Below, piece after piece: positions 9,207 to 17,907 of a stretch of 64,000 bases of DNA. Location of the stretch: assembly GCF_021789175.1 (NCBI RefSeq), contig NZ_CP084560.1, forward strand, positions 3,906,001 through 3,970,000, in the 5' to 3' direction. Numbering within the stretch: position 1 is the first letter of the stretch; every line of letters begins with the position of its first letter. The position numbers and the translations under genes were made by a program. The notes below the pieces were generated by a model. It was not told where the DNA came from. It ran no database searches and was given only the letters and a program-made list of their open reading frames with translations. The stretch comes from Arthrobacter sp. FW306-2-2C-D06B (GTDB lineage Bacteria; Actinomycetota; Actinomycetes; Actinomycetales; Micrococcaceae).

Positions 9207-10729
9207 TATGCCCGCGTTCCCATCAGGGAGGGATCCGCGATGCCGATGTAGCGGGTTTCAAGGTATTCTTCGATGCCTTCGCTGCCGCCTTCACGGCCCA
9301 GCCCGGACTGCTTCACACCGCCGAAGGGGGCCGCTGGGTTGGACACGATGCCGGTATTCAGCCCGAACATGCCCACGTCCACCCGCTCGGAAAGCCGGAT
9401 GCCGCGGTTCAGGTCCCGGGTGTAGGCGTAGGCGACGAGTCCGAATTCGGTGTCGTTGGCCAGCGCGATGGCTTCGGCCTCGGTTCGGAAGCTGACCACG
9501 GGTGCCACTGGTCCGAAGACTTCTTCCTGCAGGATCCGCGCGCTGGACGGCACGTTCGTAAGTACCGTGGGCGGGTAGAAGTAGCCATCACCGTCCGACG
9601 GCGCACCCCCCGTAAGTGCCGTGGCTCCCCCGGCGATGGCGTCCTGCACCAATTCATCCACCTTGGCGCGGCTCTTGGCGTCGATGAGGGGCCCGATGTT
9701 GGTGCCCCCGGCCGAGCCGCGGCCAAGCTTGAGTGATCCCATGCGGTCCGCGAGGCCCTGGCTGAATTGAAGGGCGAGCGACTCGTGGACAATAAAGCGG
9801 TTGGCCGCCGTGCAGGCCTCCCCCATGTTCCGCAGCTTGGCCAGCATGGCTCCGTCCAACGCCGCCTCCAGGTCCGCATCCTCGAAGACCAGGAACGGCG
9901 CGTTGCCGCCCAGCTCCATGGAGGTCCGCAGCACTTGGTGGGCGGAGTCGGCGATGAGCTGCCGGCCCACTCCGGTGGAACCGGTAAAGGACAATTTCCG
10001 CAGCCTGCTGTCCCGGATCAACGGTCCGGTCACATCGCCCGGGCGCGTGGTGGGGATGACGTTGAGGACCCCCGCAGGCAGGCCCGCTTCCTGGAACACA
10101 TCCGTGAGCAGCAGGGCCGTCAGCGGGGTCAGATTGGCCGGTTTGAGCACCATGGTGCAGCCTGCGGCGACGGCCGGCGCGATCTTGCGGGTGGCCATGG
10201 CGAGCGGGAAGTTCCACGGCGTGATGAACAGGCATGGACCCACGGGCCGCTTGGTGACCAGAAGCCGGGACTTGCCATCCGGCGCCGTGGAATAGCGGCC
10301 GGAGATACGCACGGCTTCCTCGGAAAACCAGCGCAGGAACTCGGCGCCGTAGGCCACTTCGCCCCGGGATTCTGCCAGTGGTTTTCCCATTTCCAAGGTC
10401 ATCGCCAGGGCGAAATCGTCGGCACGCGCGGTGACCAGCTCGAAGGCGCGACGCAGGATTTCGCCGCGTTCGCGCGGCGGCGTCGCGGCCCAGCTGTCCT
10501 GGACCCGGGCGGCGGCGGCCAGCGCGCGCTCACCGTCGGACGGTGAGGCATCCGCGATCCACGCCAGCGTGGCACCCGTCGAGGGGTCCTCGACCGCGGA
10601 AGTGGCGCCGTCGAACGCGTCGATCCATTCGCCGTCGATGAAAAGCTGCTTCGGCAGCGATGCGATGAAATCCAGTTCCGGGTCGATCGTGGCGGGTGCG
10701 GGCACGGCGGGCGCAAGGGTGTTTTCCAC
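9206..10729 (-). CDS. gabD: NAD(P)-dependent succinate-semialdehyde dehydrogenase-like ALDH
   Basis: A 507-residue aldehyde dehydrogenase with the strongest resemblance to GabD. Seen: FITPWNFPLAMATRK (cofactor/oxyanion Asn region), FTGSTGVG, general-base Glu in MELGGNAPF, nucleophile Cys in GEACTAANRF, and the C-terminal PFGGVKQSGLGREGG. It oxidises a semialdehyde (succinate semialdehyde or a C3-C5 analogue) to the acid. It starts at GTG 10729, directly abutting the TAA of the Fe-ADH gene. Its place in the IclR-linked operon after an iron alcohol dehydrogenase suggests successive alcohol-to-aldehyde-to-acid steps. True substrate specificity is not established by sequence. Confidence 0.85.
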   Translation of the reverse strand: MENTLAPAVPAPATIDPELDFIASLPKQLFIDGEWIDAFDGATSAVEDPSTGATLAWIADASPSDGERALAAAARVQDSWAATPPRERGEILRRAFELVTARADDFALAMTLEMGKPLAESRGEVAYGAEFLRWFSEEAVRISGRYSTAPDGKSRLLVTKRPVGPCLFITPWNFPLAMATRKIAPAVAAGCTMVLKPANLTPLTALLLTDVFQEAGLPAGVLNVIPTTRPGDVTGPLIRDSRLRKLSFTGSTGVGRQLIADSAHQVLRTSMELGGNAPFLVFEDADLEAALDGAMLAKLRNMGEACTAANRFIVHESLALQFSQGLADRMGSLKLGRGSAGGTNIGPLIDAKSRAKVDELVQDAIAGGATALTGGAPSDGDGYFYPPTVLTNVPSSARILQEEVFGPVAPVVSFRTEAEAIALANDTEFGLVAYAYTRDLNRGIRLSERVDVGMFGLNTGIVSNPAAPFGGVKQSGLGREGGSEGIEEYLETRYIGIADPSLMGTRA

Positions 10730-11917
10730 TTAGAGTGCTTTCTCGAGGATCGTGCGGATTTCGACGGCGGTGGGCGGCACCGGCGTGTTGTTGATGACGG
10801 CATCGGCCAGGGTGTCTTCCACGAGCGAATCGAGGTCCGCCAGAGTGACGCCGAAATCAGCCAGTCGGGCCGTCATGCCGACGTCGCGGGCCAGGGTGGC
10901 GACGGCGGCGATCGCGGCCTCGGCGTTGGCCTCGACGGCGGCAGCCGTATCCCCCACGCCCAGGGCGAAGGCCAAGCGGGCGGTGCGGTCCAGGCGGTTG
11001 CGTAGGTTCAGCCGGAGCACGTCCTCGATCACCAGGCACAGCGCCAAGCCGTGCGGTATGTTGAAGCGGCCGCCCAGCGGGTGGGCGATGGCGTGGACTA
11101 GACCGAGACCCGTGTGGGAGAAGCCGACGCCAGCGATGTGCGACGCCAGGAGCAGCTGGGAGCGGGCCTCGATGTCCGATCCGTCAGCCACTGCCCGGGG
11201 CAGGAACTCGGCCACCATGGACACCACGTGGAGGGCGATGCCGTCCGAATAGGGGTTCCGTCGGATGGAGGAGTAGGACTCGATCGCGTGGGTGAGCGCG
11301 TCCATCCCCGTGGCAGCGGTCGCCTTCGGCGGCAGTCCGAGCGTCAGCTCAGGGTCGAGGACGGCCGCCTTGGGCAACGCGGATTCGTGGCCGACGTAGA
11401 ACTTCCGGTGGGCCTCGACGTCGGTGACCACACCGAAAGCGTTGACTTCGGCGCCGGTGCCGGCCGTCGTCGGGACCGCCACGATGGGCAGCGCCGGGTT
11501 GGCGAAGTGGTTGCTATAGTCCAGCCCTGCACCGCGGGCCGGGTTCACGGCTCCCAGCGAGATCCCCTTGGCGGCGTCCATGGAAGATCCGCCGCCCACG
11601 GCCACGAGGACGTCCACTCCGGAGGACGCGGCCAGGTCCGCGCCAGCGTCGACGCAAGTGGTGGTCGGGTTGGGGGTAACGCCGTCGAAGACAGTGACGC
11701 CCAGTCCGGACGCCTCCAGCGAGGCACGGACGGCGGCCACGACATCGGTGGTGGCGAGGAACGGGTCCGTGACGATCATCGCCGACGTGGCGCCGAGCGC
11801 GACCACGATCCCGCCCACCTCGGCGACCTTCCCTCGGCCGAAGTACGCCGTTGGTTTGGGATCAAGGGTCAGTTCGCTGGAGGCGAGCTCCGCGTGGATC
11901 AGCATCCGGGTGTGCAT
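10730..11917 (-). CDS. Iron-containing (group III) alcohol dehydrogenase
   Basis: A 395-residue Fe-ADH. The nucleotide-binding motif VGGGSSMDAAKG is near residue 110, and metal ligands are supplied by the conserved Asp/His set seen in MDALTHAIESY, GLVHAIAHPLGG and FNIPHGLA. Members oxidise or reduce short alcohols, diols, hydroxyacids or maleylacetate using NAD(P). It starts at ATG 11917 with GGAGCC upstream, only 1 bp after the previous gene's stop. In the operon it sits between a 3-hydroxyisobutyrate-type dehydrogenase and a GabD-like ALDH, consistent with channelling an alcohol to an aldehyde. Confidence 0.88.
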   Translation of the reverse strand: MHTRMLIHAELASSELTLDPKPTAYFGRGKVAEVGGIVVALGATSAMIVTDPFLATTDVVAAVRASLEASGLGVTVFDGVTPNPTTTCVDAGADLAASSGVDVLVAVGGGSSMDAAKGISLGAVNPARGAGLDYSNHFANPALPIVAVPTTAGTGAEVNAFGVVTDVEAHRKFYVGHESALPKAAVLDPELTLGLPPKATAATGMDALTHAIESYSSIRRNPYSDGIALHVVSMVAEFLPRAVADGSDIEARSQLLLASHIAGVGFSHTGLGLVHAIAHPLGGRFNIPHGLALCLVIEDVLRLNLRNRLDRTARLAFALGVGDTAAAVEANAEAAIAAVATLARDVGMTARLADFGVTLADLDSLVEDTLADAVINNTPVPPTAVEIRTILEKAL

Positions 11918-11918
11918 G

Positions 11919-12914
11919 TCAGGCTCCTTCTGCTGCGATAGCGGGCACGATTGCGGCCCGCAACTGCATTCCGATGGCGTCTTCGTAAAGTTTCACGGGC
12001 GTCATTTCGCCGGCTTTATCGCCGTAGAGGGCCTTGGCCCGGCGGTAGAGCTGCTCCACGAGCGACGACAGTTCCACGGGGACCCCCACGGAACGGGCGA
12101 GGTCCACCGAGAGGCCGAGGTCCTTGCAAGCCAGGGCTATCGCGAAGCCTTCGTCGTAGTCACCGTGGTTCAGGATGGACAAGACATCGTTCTGGACGAA
12201 GTTCGAGTTGGCCGGGCTGGCGACGAGGGCCTGCCGTAGGACTTCCAAGTCCACGCCTGCCTTAACTCCGGTGCTCAGGACCTCTGCCGTGGCTACGAGG
12301 TGGGAGAACCACAGCTGGTTGATCATGAGCTTCACGGCGTAGCCTGCTCCGTGGCCGCCCACATGCAGGATCCGCTCGGGGTCCCCCATTGCCTCGAACA
12401 CCGGGCGGAGGCGCTCGACGTCGGCAGCCTCGCCGCCGATGAAGATCTGCAGCATGCCGTTCGCGGCCCCGACAGACATACCGCTCACGGGCGCGTCCAG
12501 GACGCGGACGCCGCGGGCCTCCCCGGCTTCGCGGACCCGGTTCGCCACGTCCGGAACGGAAGTGGACATGTCCACCCATGTCCCGCCGTCGGGCAGTCCC
12601 TCAAGGATGCCTCCCGGACCCATGGCGACGGATTCGACGTGCTTAGGGGTGGGGAGCATGGTGATCACGACGTCGGAGCCGGCGGCGACTGCCGCTGCGG
12701 TGTCCGCCCATTCGGCGCCATTGGCAAGGAGTTCGGCGGCGGACCCTTTGCGGACGTCGTTGACGACCAGATGGAAGCCGGCGGACTGGAGATTGCGGGT
12801 CATGCCAGAACCCATGTTGCCGAGCCCAATGAAGCCGATGCGGACCGTTCCTGGGGTGAAGGCCGGTTCGGGGGAAGCCGCCCCGGCGGCAGGATCGTGG
12901 GTTGTTGCTGTCAT
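11919..12914 (-). CDS. 3-hydroxyisobutyrate dehydrogenase-family (beta-hydroxyacid) oxidoreductase
   Basis: A 331-residue beta-hydroxyacid dehydrogenase. The Rossmann motif GFIGLGNMGSGM begins near residue 27. The substrate-binding segment DAPVSGMSVGA is near residue 143, and the catalytic Lys lies in GAGYAVKLMINQ near residue 193. The family oxidises beta-hydroxyacids such as 3-hydroxyisobutyrate, glycerate or tartronate semialdehyde. A Pro/Ala-rich extension of about 25 residues precedes the Rossmann core. It is part of the IclR-linked operon, 21 bp after the upstream ALDH and 1 bp before Fe-ADH. The substrate is unknown. Confidence 0.87.
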   Translation of the reverse strand: MTATTHDPAAGAASPEPAFTPGTVRIGFIGLGNMGSGMTRNLQSAGFHLVVNDVRKGSAAELLANGAEWADTAAAVAAGSDVVITMLPTPKHVESVAMGPGGILEGLPDGGTWVDMSTSVPDVANRVREAGEARGVRVLDAPVSGMSVGAANGMLQIFIGGEAADVERLRPVFEAMGDPERILHVGGHGAGYAVKLMINQLWFSHLVATAEVLSTGVKAGVDLEVLRQALVASPANSNFVQNDVLSILNHGDYDEGFAIALACKDLGLSVDLARSVGVPVELSSLVEQLYRRAKALYGDKAGEMTPVKLYEDAIGMQLRAAIVPAIAAEGA

Positions 12915-12935
12915 ATCAAGTCTCGATTCCGATAG

Positions 12936-14456
12936 TCAGGCGTCATCCAGGGCTGCGTCGCCCAGGTTGATCCATGTGGTTTTCAGGGCGGAGTATGCGT
13001 CAAGGGCGTGCAGAGAACGGTCCCTGCCGAAACCCGATTCCTTGAAGCCGCCAAAGGGAGTGATGATGTCTGCGACGTCGAAGGTATTCACCCACACGGT
13101 GCCGGCGCGCAATTCGCGGGCCACGGTATGTGCCTTCGTGATGTCCTGCGTCCAGACACTTGCCGCGAGTCCGTACTTGCTGTCGTTGGCCATCCGGACG
13201 CCCTCCGCGGCGCCGCGGAACGTGCTGACGGCTAGGACCGGCCCGAAGATTTCCTCCTGGCCGATGCGCCCGGAGTTGTTGACGCGGTCCAGGACCGTGG
13301 GCTCCAGGTAGTAGCCGTTTTCGACGCCGGACGGACGGATCCGGGTGCCTCCGCTGGCGACCGTGATGCCCTCGGACTCGGCGACGCGGTAGTAGCCCAG
13401 GATGCTCTCCAGCTGGCGCTCGTCGACGATGGCGCCGATCTGCGTTGCAGGGTCCAGCGGGTCGCCGAGCTGCAGGGAACGGCCCACCTTGATGACTTCT
13501 TCGAGGAGTTCGTCGTGCACACGCTCGTCTACGAGGAGGCGGGAGCCGCCGTGGCAGGTCTGGCCGGCGTTGTAGAAGATGCCCCATGCGACGGCGGACG
13601 CGCACGCTGCGATGTCGCCGACGTCGTGCAGCACCACTTGGGGGGACTTTCCGCCGAGCTCCAACGCCACCTGCTTGCCGTTGGATTCGGAGGCGTAACG
13701 CTGGAAGTACCTGCCCACCTCCGGGGATCCGGTGAAGGTGATTTTGTCGACCAACGGGTGGCGGCCCAGGGTGGCTCCGGCCACGTGTCCCAGGCCGGGA
13801 ACGACGTTGAACACGCCGTCCGGGACACCGGCCTCTGTGGCCAGCTCGGCAAGGCGCAGGGCGCTGAGGCTCGTCTGTTCGGAAGGCTTGAGTACGACGG
13901 AGTTCCCGGCTGCCAGGGCCGGGGCCACTTTCCAGGCGGAGATGATCAGCGGGTAGTTCCACGGAACGACGGCGCCGATCACGCCGAGCGGTTCCCGCGA
14001 GATGAGGGCGAGCGCGTTGCGCGGAGTGGGCGCGACGTCGTCGTACACCTTGTCGAGGGCTTCCGCGTACCAGCGGAAGGTCCGGGCGCAGCTTGGCACG
14101 TCGACGGCGAGCGCGTCGCTGATCGGGTGGCCGCTGTCCGTGGATTCCAGGAGGGCGAGTTCCTCGAGGTTCTCCAGGATGAGTTCGGAGAGCCGCGTGA
14201 GGACCTGTTGGCGGTGGCGCCGGTCGGTCTTGGACCACGCACCGGCCTCGAAGGAGCGGTGCGCGGCGACGACGGCGTCGTCAACGTCCTGCTCCCCGGC
14301 TGCCGCGACGCGGGCGGTGACCGAGCCGTCGCGGGGCGAGACCGTGGGGAACGTTTCGCCGCTTCGGGCGTCGCGGAAGCCGCCGTCGATGTACAAACCA
14401 GTGGAAGGGCGCTGGGCGCCAGCCCTCTGGATCCAGTCGTTCTTCGTTGCTGTCAT
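12936..14456 (-). CDS. Aldehyde dehydrogenase family protein
   Basis: A 506-residue ALDH (class 1/betaine-aldehyde-dehydrogenase-like). Seen: VPWNYPLIISAWK, FTGSPEVG, ELGGKSPQV (general base), and the nucleophile Cys in NAGQTCHGGSR; the C-terminus has TPFGGFKESGFGRDRS. The open frame extends 29 codons upstream, but ATG 14456 is chosen because it follows an AAGGAACC Shine-Dalgarno and lies 10 bp after the preceding gene's stop. It converts an aldehyde to its acid with NAD(P). The resemblance to betaine/gamma-aminobutyraldehyde dehydrogenases fits the osmoprotectant-type transporter at the head of the operon, but the substrate is inferred only. Confidence 0.88.
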   Translation of the reverse strand: MTATKNDWIQRAGAQRPSTGLYIDGGFRDARSGETFPTVSPRDGSVTARVAAAGEQDVDDAVVAAHRSFEAGAWSKTDRRHRQQVLTRLSELILENLEELALLESTDSGHPISDALAVDVPSCARTFRWYAEALDKVYDDVAPTPRNALALISREPLGVIGAVVPWNYPLIISAWKVAPALAAGNSVVLKPSEQTSLSALRLAELATEAGVPDGVFNVVPGLGHVAGATLGRHPLVDKITFTGSPEVGRYFQRYASESNGKQVALELGGKSPQVVLHDVGDIAACASAVAWGIFYNAGQTCHGGSRLLVDERVHDELLEEVIKVGRSLQLGDPLDPATQIGAIVDERQLESILGYYRVAESEGITVASGGTRIRPSGVENGYYLEPTVLDRVNNSGRIGQEEIFGPVLAVSTFRGAAEGVRMANDSKYGLAASVWTQDITKAHTVARELRAGTVWVNTFDVADIITPFGGFKESGFGRDRSLHALDAYSALKTTWINLGDAALDDA

Positions 14457-14466
14457 TGCGGGTTCC

Positions 14467-15570
14467 TTAGACCGAGTACTTCTTGACGGCGTCGTAGTCG
14501 ATGACGGCGCCCAGGCCCGGAAGGTCGGGTACGCGGAGCGCACCGTCGGCGTCGATGTCCAGCGGCTCCATGAAGAAGTCGCGTCGTTCGGGAGTCCAGC
14601 CGGGCGGATCGTAGGGGAATTCCAAGTATGGCCCCGCGTCCACGCCGGCGGCTACGTGCAGATTGGCCAGCAGGCCCAGTCCGTTGCTCCAGGTGTGCGG
14701 AGTGAAGAAGCGGTGCTTGAGGTTGGCGGTCTCGGCCACTTGCCGGGCCCGGTACATGCCTACAGCCAGAGCGACATCGGGCTGGTAGATGTCGTAGGCG
14801 TCGGCTTCAATGAGTGCCATCATCTCGGGCATGCTCCGGACCATTTCTCCGCCCGAAACCTGGATGCCGGTCTGCTCGCGAACACGCTGGGCACCCTTGA
14901 TGTCGGATTGCGGCAGCGGCTCCTCGAGCCAGCGGACATCCAATTCGGCCAACTGCGTTGCGAGCTTGTGGACCTTCGCCAACTCCAGAGCCGGTTCGAT
15001 GTCGCCGCTCATGCGCCACATCTGGTTGAGGTCCACCATGAGGTCGAAATCGCTGCCGACGGCTTCCCGGGCCGCACGGACGGATTCCACGCCTTCCTCA
15101 AGGTGGTCCCGGGCGATCCTGATCTTCATCGCCTTGAAGCCGCGGTCCTTGGCAGCGAGCGCGGATTCGGCCCGGGCAGCAGGGGCCTTGAGTTCGCCGG
15201 AAGAGGCGTAGGCCAGCAGTTTGTTGCGCGCTCCCCCGAAAAGAATGGCCACGGGCAGCTCGGCCACCTTGCCGATGATGTCCCAGAGCGCCGCTTCCAA
15301 AGGCCAGTAGCGGCCGCCATGGAAGTTGATGGTTTCGATGCGGCGGACCTGGTTGAGGATGGCCAGCGGATCCGTGCCGATGAACAAGTGCTCGTAGGCC
15401 TCGAACCCGTCCATGGTGTCGCCCGAGCCAACGCCAGTGATGCCTTCGTCTGTTTCCACTTCCACGAGCGTGGCCGGGAACGTGGTACGCGGTACGGGGT
15501 CCCACGCTGCGTTGAAGGGCGGGTCGAGGGGCAGAACCATGCGGGTCAGCCGGATGGCGGTGATCTTCAT
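14467..15570 (-). CDS. Mandelate racemase/muconate-lactonizing (enolase superfamily) enzyme
   Basis: A 367-residue enolase-superfamily protein with capping domain (about 1-130) and TIM barrel. A lysine in FKAMKIRIARD matches the general-base strand. Metal ligands appear as Asp in LMVDLNQMW, Glu in WLEEPLP and Glu in VSGGEMV. A His in RFFTPHTWSNG fits the mandelate-racemase subgroup general acid/base. These enzymes abstract the proton alpha to a carboxylate, most often to dehydrate or epimerise a sugar or hydroxy acid. That implies the operon's substrate or an intermediate is a hydroxycarboxylate. ATG 15570 lies 5 bp after the Fae-like stop. Confidence 0.87.
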   Translation of the reverse strand: MKITAIRLTRMVLPLDPPFNAAWDPVPRTTFPATLVEVETDEGITGVGSGDTMDGFEAYEHLFIGTDPLAILNQVRRIETINFHGGRYWPLEAALWDIIGKVAELPVAILFGGARNKLLAYASSGELKAPAARAESALAAKDRGFKAMKIRIARDHLEEGVESVRAAREAVGSDFDLMVDLNQMWRMSGDIEPALELAKVHKLATQLAELDVRWLEEPLPQSDIKGAQRVREQTGIQVSGGEMVRSMPEMMALIEADAYDIYQPDVALAVGMYRARQVAETANLKHRFFTPHTWSNGLGLLANLHVAAGVDAGPYLEFPYDPPGWTPERRDFFMEPLDIDADGALRVPDLPGLGAVIDYDAVKKYSV

Positions 15571-15575
15571 TGTTG

Positions 15576-16082
15576 TCAGCCTCGCGGAGTGAAGAAGGGA
15601 TTGGACGGGACGTTGCGGGCCTCGATGACGGCCGCCGTTGAGGGCAACTGTTGCGCCCCGTTTTCCAGGGCGGTGCGTGCGGACTCGCGGTTGTTCCGGT
15701 AGACGGCGTCTTCGTCGTCCGCGCCAGGGTTGACCCAGACGGCGGCGATCACCACATGGGAATCCGCCTGTTCCGCGGTGACGGTACCCTCTGCCAAGGC
15801 ATCCGCGACGCCCGCCGCGATGCCTGCCTGCGCGGCGCCCCAGATGAGGTTGCCGTGCCGCTCATTGGCGGGAGCCGCTTTGGTGACGAACAGTGTCAAC
15901 GGCTTGACTGGCAGGGAGGGCCGGAGGACGGTGACGAAGGGGACATGTCCAGCGCTGGGCGTTGCGAGGGCAGTGGCCCAGGCGGTGCCCGCCGGGCCAT
16001 CCCTGTGGCCGAGGACCGTGTTCACATGGGCCGCGTTGAGGCCGTCGCCTACGAATGATTCGCCGATCTGCACCGCAGTCAT
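15576..16082 (-). CDS. Formaldehyde-activating enzyme (Fae) homologue
   Basis: A 168-residue protein matching the Fae family end to end. The conserved N-terminus IGESFVGDGLNAAHVN contains the His (residue 19) equivalent to the Fae catalytic His. Also seen are a PLPVKPLTLFVTKA segment, GAAQAGIAAGVADA, and a helical C-terminal part with YRNNRESA. Classical Fae condenses formaldehyde with tetrahydromethanopterin in methylotrophs. Residue 21 is Asn where, from memory, classical Fae has Asp. No other H4MPT-pathway gene is visible here, so a different role (aldehyde capture or an isomerase-like function) is possible. It sits 2 bp after the substrate-binding protein gene and 5 bp before the enolase-superfamily gene. 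Confidence 0.82.
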   Translation of the reverse strand: MTAVQIGESFVGDGLNAAHVNTVLGHRDGPAGTAWATALATPSAGHVPFVTVLRPSLPVKPLTLFVTKAAPANERHGNLIWGAAQAGIAAGVADALAEGTVTAEQADSHVVIAAVWVNPGADDEDAVYRNNRESARTALENGAQQLPSTAAVIEARNVPSNPFFTPRG

Positions 16083-16084
16083 CG

Positions 16085-17020
16085 CTAGATCAGTCCTTCC
16101 GACTTCAGCCAGTCGCTGGCAATCTTGTCCGGATCGTCTCCATCGACGTCGGCCTTGGCATTGAGCTTCTGCATGACCTCGGTGGTGAGCTTCGGGGAGA
16201 CCTTAGCCATGATGTCCGCGATGGCGGGGTACTTGGCGAGCATGTCCGCCTTGATGGTGAGGGCGCCCTGGTAGATCGGGAAGAACTGCTTGTCGTCCTG
16301 CATGACCTGGAGCTTCAGTGCCGAGATTCGGCCGTCGGTTTCGAAGACTTCACCGAAATTGCAGTCCTGGCCCTTCTGGGTGGCGGTGTAGATGACGCCG
16401 GTGTCCAGCATCGAGACCTTCGCGTCGGGACTGAGGCCGTAGGCCTTCTTCAGCCCGGGCCAGCCGTCGTCGCGGGTGGAGAATTCACTTTCCATGCAGA
16501 AGGTCTGCTCCTTGGCCGGCAGTTTCGCGATGTCGGAAAGGGACTTGATGTTGAGCTCCTTGGCCTTGTCCTCGCGGATAGCGAAGGCATAGGTGTTGTT
16601 CAACGGCGCCGGGTCCAACCATGCGATGCCCTTTTTGGCGTCGGTGGCCTTCACGGCGTCGAACATTTCCTTCTTGTCCTTGATCGGGGTGGTCTGCTTG
16701 TTGTACGTGATCCAGGACGTGCCCGTGTACTCCCAGTAGCCCGCGAACTGGCCGGTTTCGAAAGCCGTACGGACATTGGCGGAACCAACCACCTTGGTGT
16801 TGGTAGTGGTCTTGGCGCCGTGGGCGTTGAGCACCTGGCTTGCGATGTTTGACAGGATGAACTGCTCGGAGAAGTCCTTGGCTCCAAAGACGCCGGTCAG
16901 TCCGTCGAGCTCTTTGCCCTTGGCCGTGTCCGTGGATGAGCTCGCGGAGCCGCCACATGCGGTCAGGCTCAGGGCGGCAACGACGCCGGTGGCCAGGAGT
17001 GCGAGTACTGGTTTCTTCAT
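16085..17020 (-). CDS. Glycine betaine/osmoprotectant-type ABC transporter substrate-binding lipoprotein
   Basis: A 311-residue OpuC/OpuAC-like solute-binding protein. The start at ATG 17020 is fixed by the signal peptide MKKPVLALLATGVVAAL ending in a lipobox (LTAC|G); the open frame upstream is spurious. Mature features include GAKDFSEQFILSNI and YWEYTGTSWI, typical of quaternary-ammonium-binding proteins with aromatic cages. It captures the imported solute outside the membrane. A 101-bp gap separates it from the preceding permease gene; the Fae-like gene follows after 2 bp. The ligand may be a betaine or another small zwitterion, since enzymes in the same operon indicate catabolism rather than osmoprotection. 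Confidence 0.87.
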   Translation of the reverse strand: MKKPVLALLATGVVAALSLTACGGSASSSTDTAKGKELDGLTGVFGAKDFSEQFILSNIASQVLNAHGAKTTTNTKVVGSANVRTAFETGQFAGYWEYTGTSWITYNKQTTPIKDKKEMFDAVKATDAKKGIAWLDPAPLNNTYAFAIREDKAKELNIKSLSDIAKLPAKEQTFCMESEFSTRDDGWPGLKKAYGLSPDAKVSMLDTGVIYTATQKGQDCNFGEVFETDGRISALKLQVMQDDKQFFPIYQGALTIKADMLAKYPAIADIMAKVSPKLTTEVMQKLNAKADVDGDDPDKIASDWLKSEGLI

Positions 17021-17121
17021 GTTGGGTCCTTTGCTGAAGTGGGCAGGCGCCACTGGGGGAAGGCTTGGAGGATTTTGGGGTTTTGGTTCAGGAGGGTTCT
17101 TGGTGTCAAAGGCGTGGGGAC

Positions 17122-17907
17122 TCAGAGGCCTTTGGGTTTGAGCAGGTCTTCGGCCAGCCCCGCGATCCAGTCGATGGCCAGGGCGATGCAGGAAACCACT
17201 ACGGCTCCGGTGATGAGCACGGGCCAACGCTGGAGTTTGAGGCCGTTGACGATCATGTCGCCCAAGCCACCGGCGTTGATGAAGGTGGCCACTGTGGCCA
17301 CCCCGACGCAGAACACCAAGGCGGTGCGCAGGCCGCCCACGATCACCGGGATCGCCAGGGGCAGCTCGATCCGGGTAAGGACCTGGAGGGGGTGCATGCC
17401 CATTCCCCGGGCCGCTTCAGTGAGGCTCGAGTCCACTTGTTCCAGGCCCACGAGGGTGTTCCGCAGGACGGGCAGGACGGAGTAGGCCACGAGGCCGACG
17501 AGGGCCACTTCGAAGCCGAGCTTCCAGACAATGGCCAACAGGATCACCAAGCCGATTGCCGGAGTGGACTGGCCGACGTTGGCAATGCCGAACACCACCG
17601 CGTGGACAGTCCTTGAGTGGATACGGCTCAGCGCGATGCCGGCCGGGATGGCAATGACGGCGACAATCGCTGACGCGACAACCGTCAACCGCAAGTGCTC
17701 GAAGGTGCGGTCCTGGAGGTATTGCCAGTTCAGGGTCCGTTGTTCGATTGAGTCCAGGGAAAGCGATCCGAGCCACAAGAACAGCGCGAGCAACGCGAGC
17801 ACGATGACAACCGGGGTGCCGAAGCGCTTGACGGCGAAGTACTTCCCTCGCCGGTTGGATGCCGTTCCGAAGGCCGTGGCAAGATCCAAGGTGGCCTGGG
17901 CTGTCAT
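17122..17907 (-). CDS. Osmoprotectant-type ABC transporter permease
   Basis: A 261-residue integral membrane permease with about six hydrophobic segments and the inner-membrane EAA loop (LTEAARGMGMHPLQVL near residue 160) that contacts the ATPase. It is one of two permeases flanking the ATP-binding subunit, the usual OpuB/OpuC arrangement of permease-ATPase-permease-binding protein. It overlaps the ATPase stop by 4 bp. It forms the membrane channel with the permease at 18931-19596. Confidence 0.88.
   Translation of the reverse strand: MTAQATLDLATAFGTASNRRGKYFAVKRFGTPVVIVLALLALFLWLGSLSLDSIEQRTLNWQYLQDRTFEHLRLTVVASAIVAVIAIPAGIALSRIHSRTVHAVVFGIANVGQSTPAIGLVILLAIVWKLGFEVALVGLVAYSVLPVLRNTLVGLEQVDSSLTEAARGMGMHPLQVLTRIELPLAIPVIVGGLRTALVFCVGVATVATFINAGGLGDMIVNGLKLQRWPVLITGAVVVSCIALAIDWIAGLAEDLLKPKGL

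Noticed and set aside
14002..15702. Plus-strand open frame of 566 codons
   Set aside because: Antisense shadow of the ALDH, enolase-superfamily and Fae-like genes; no recognisable domain.
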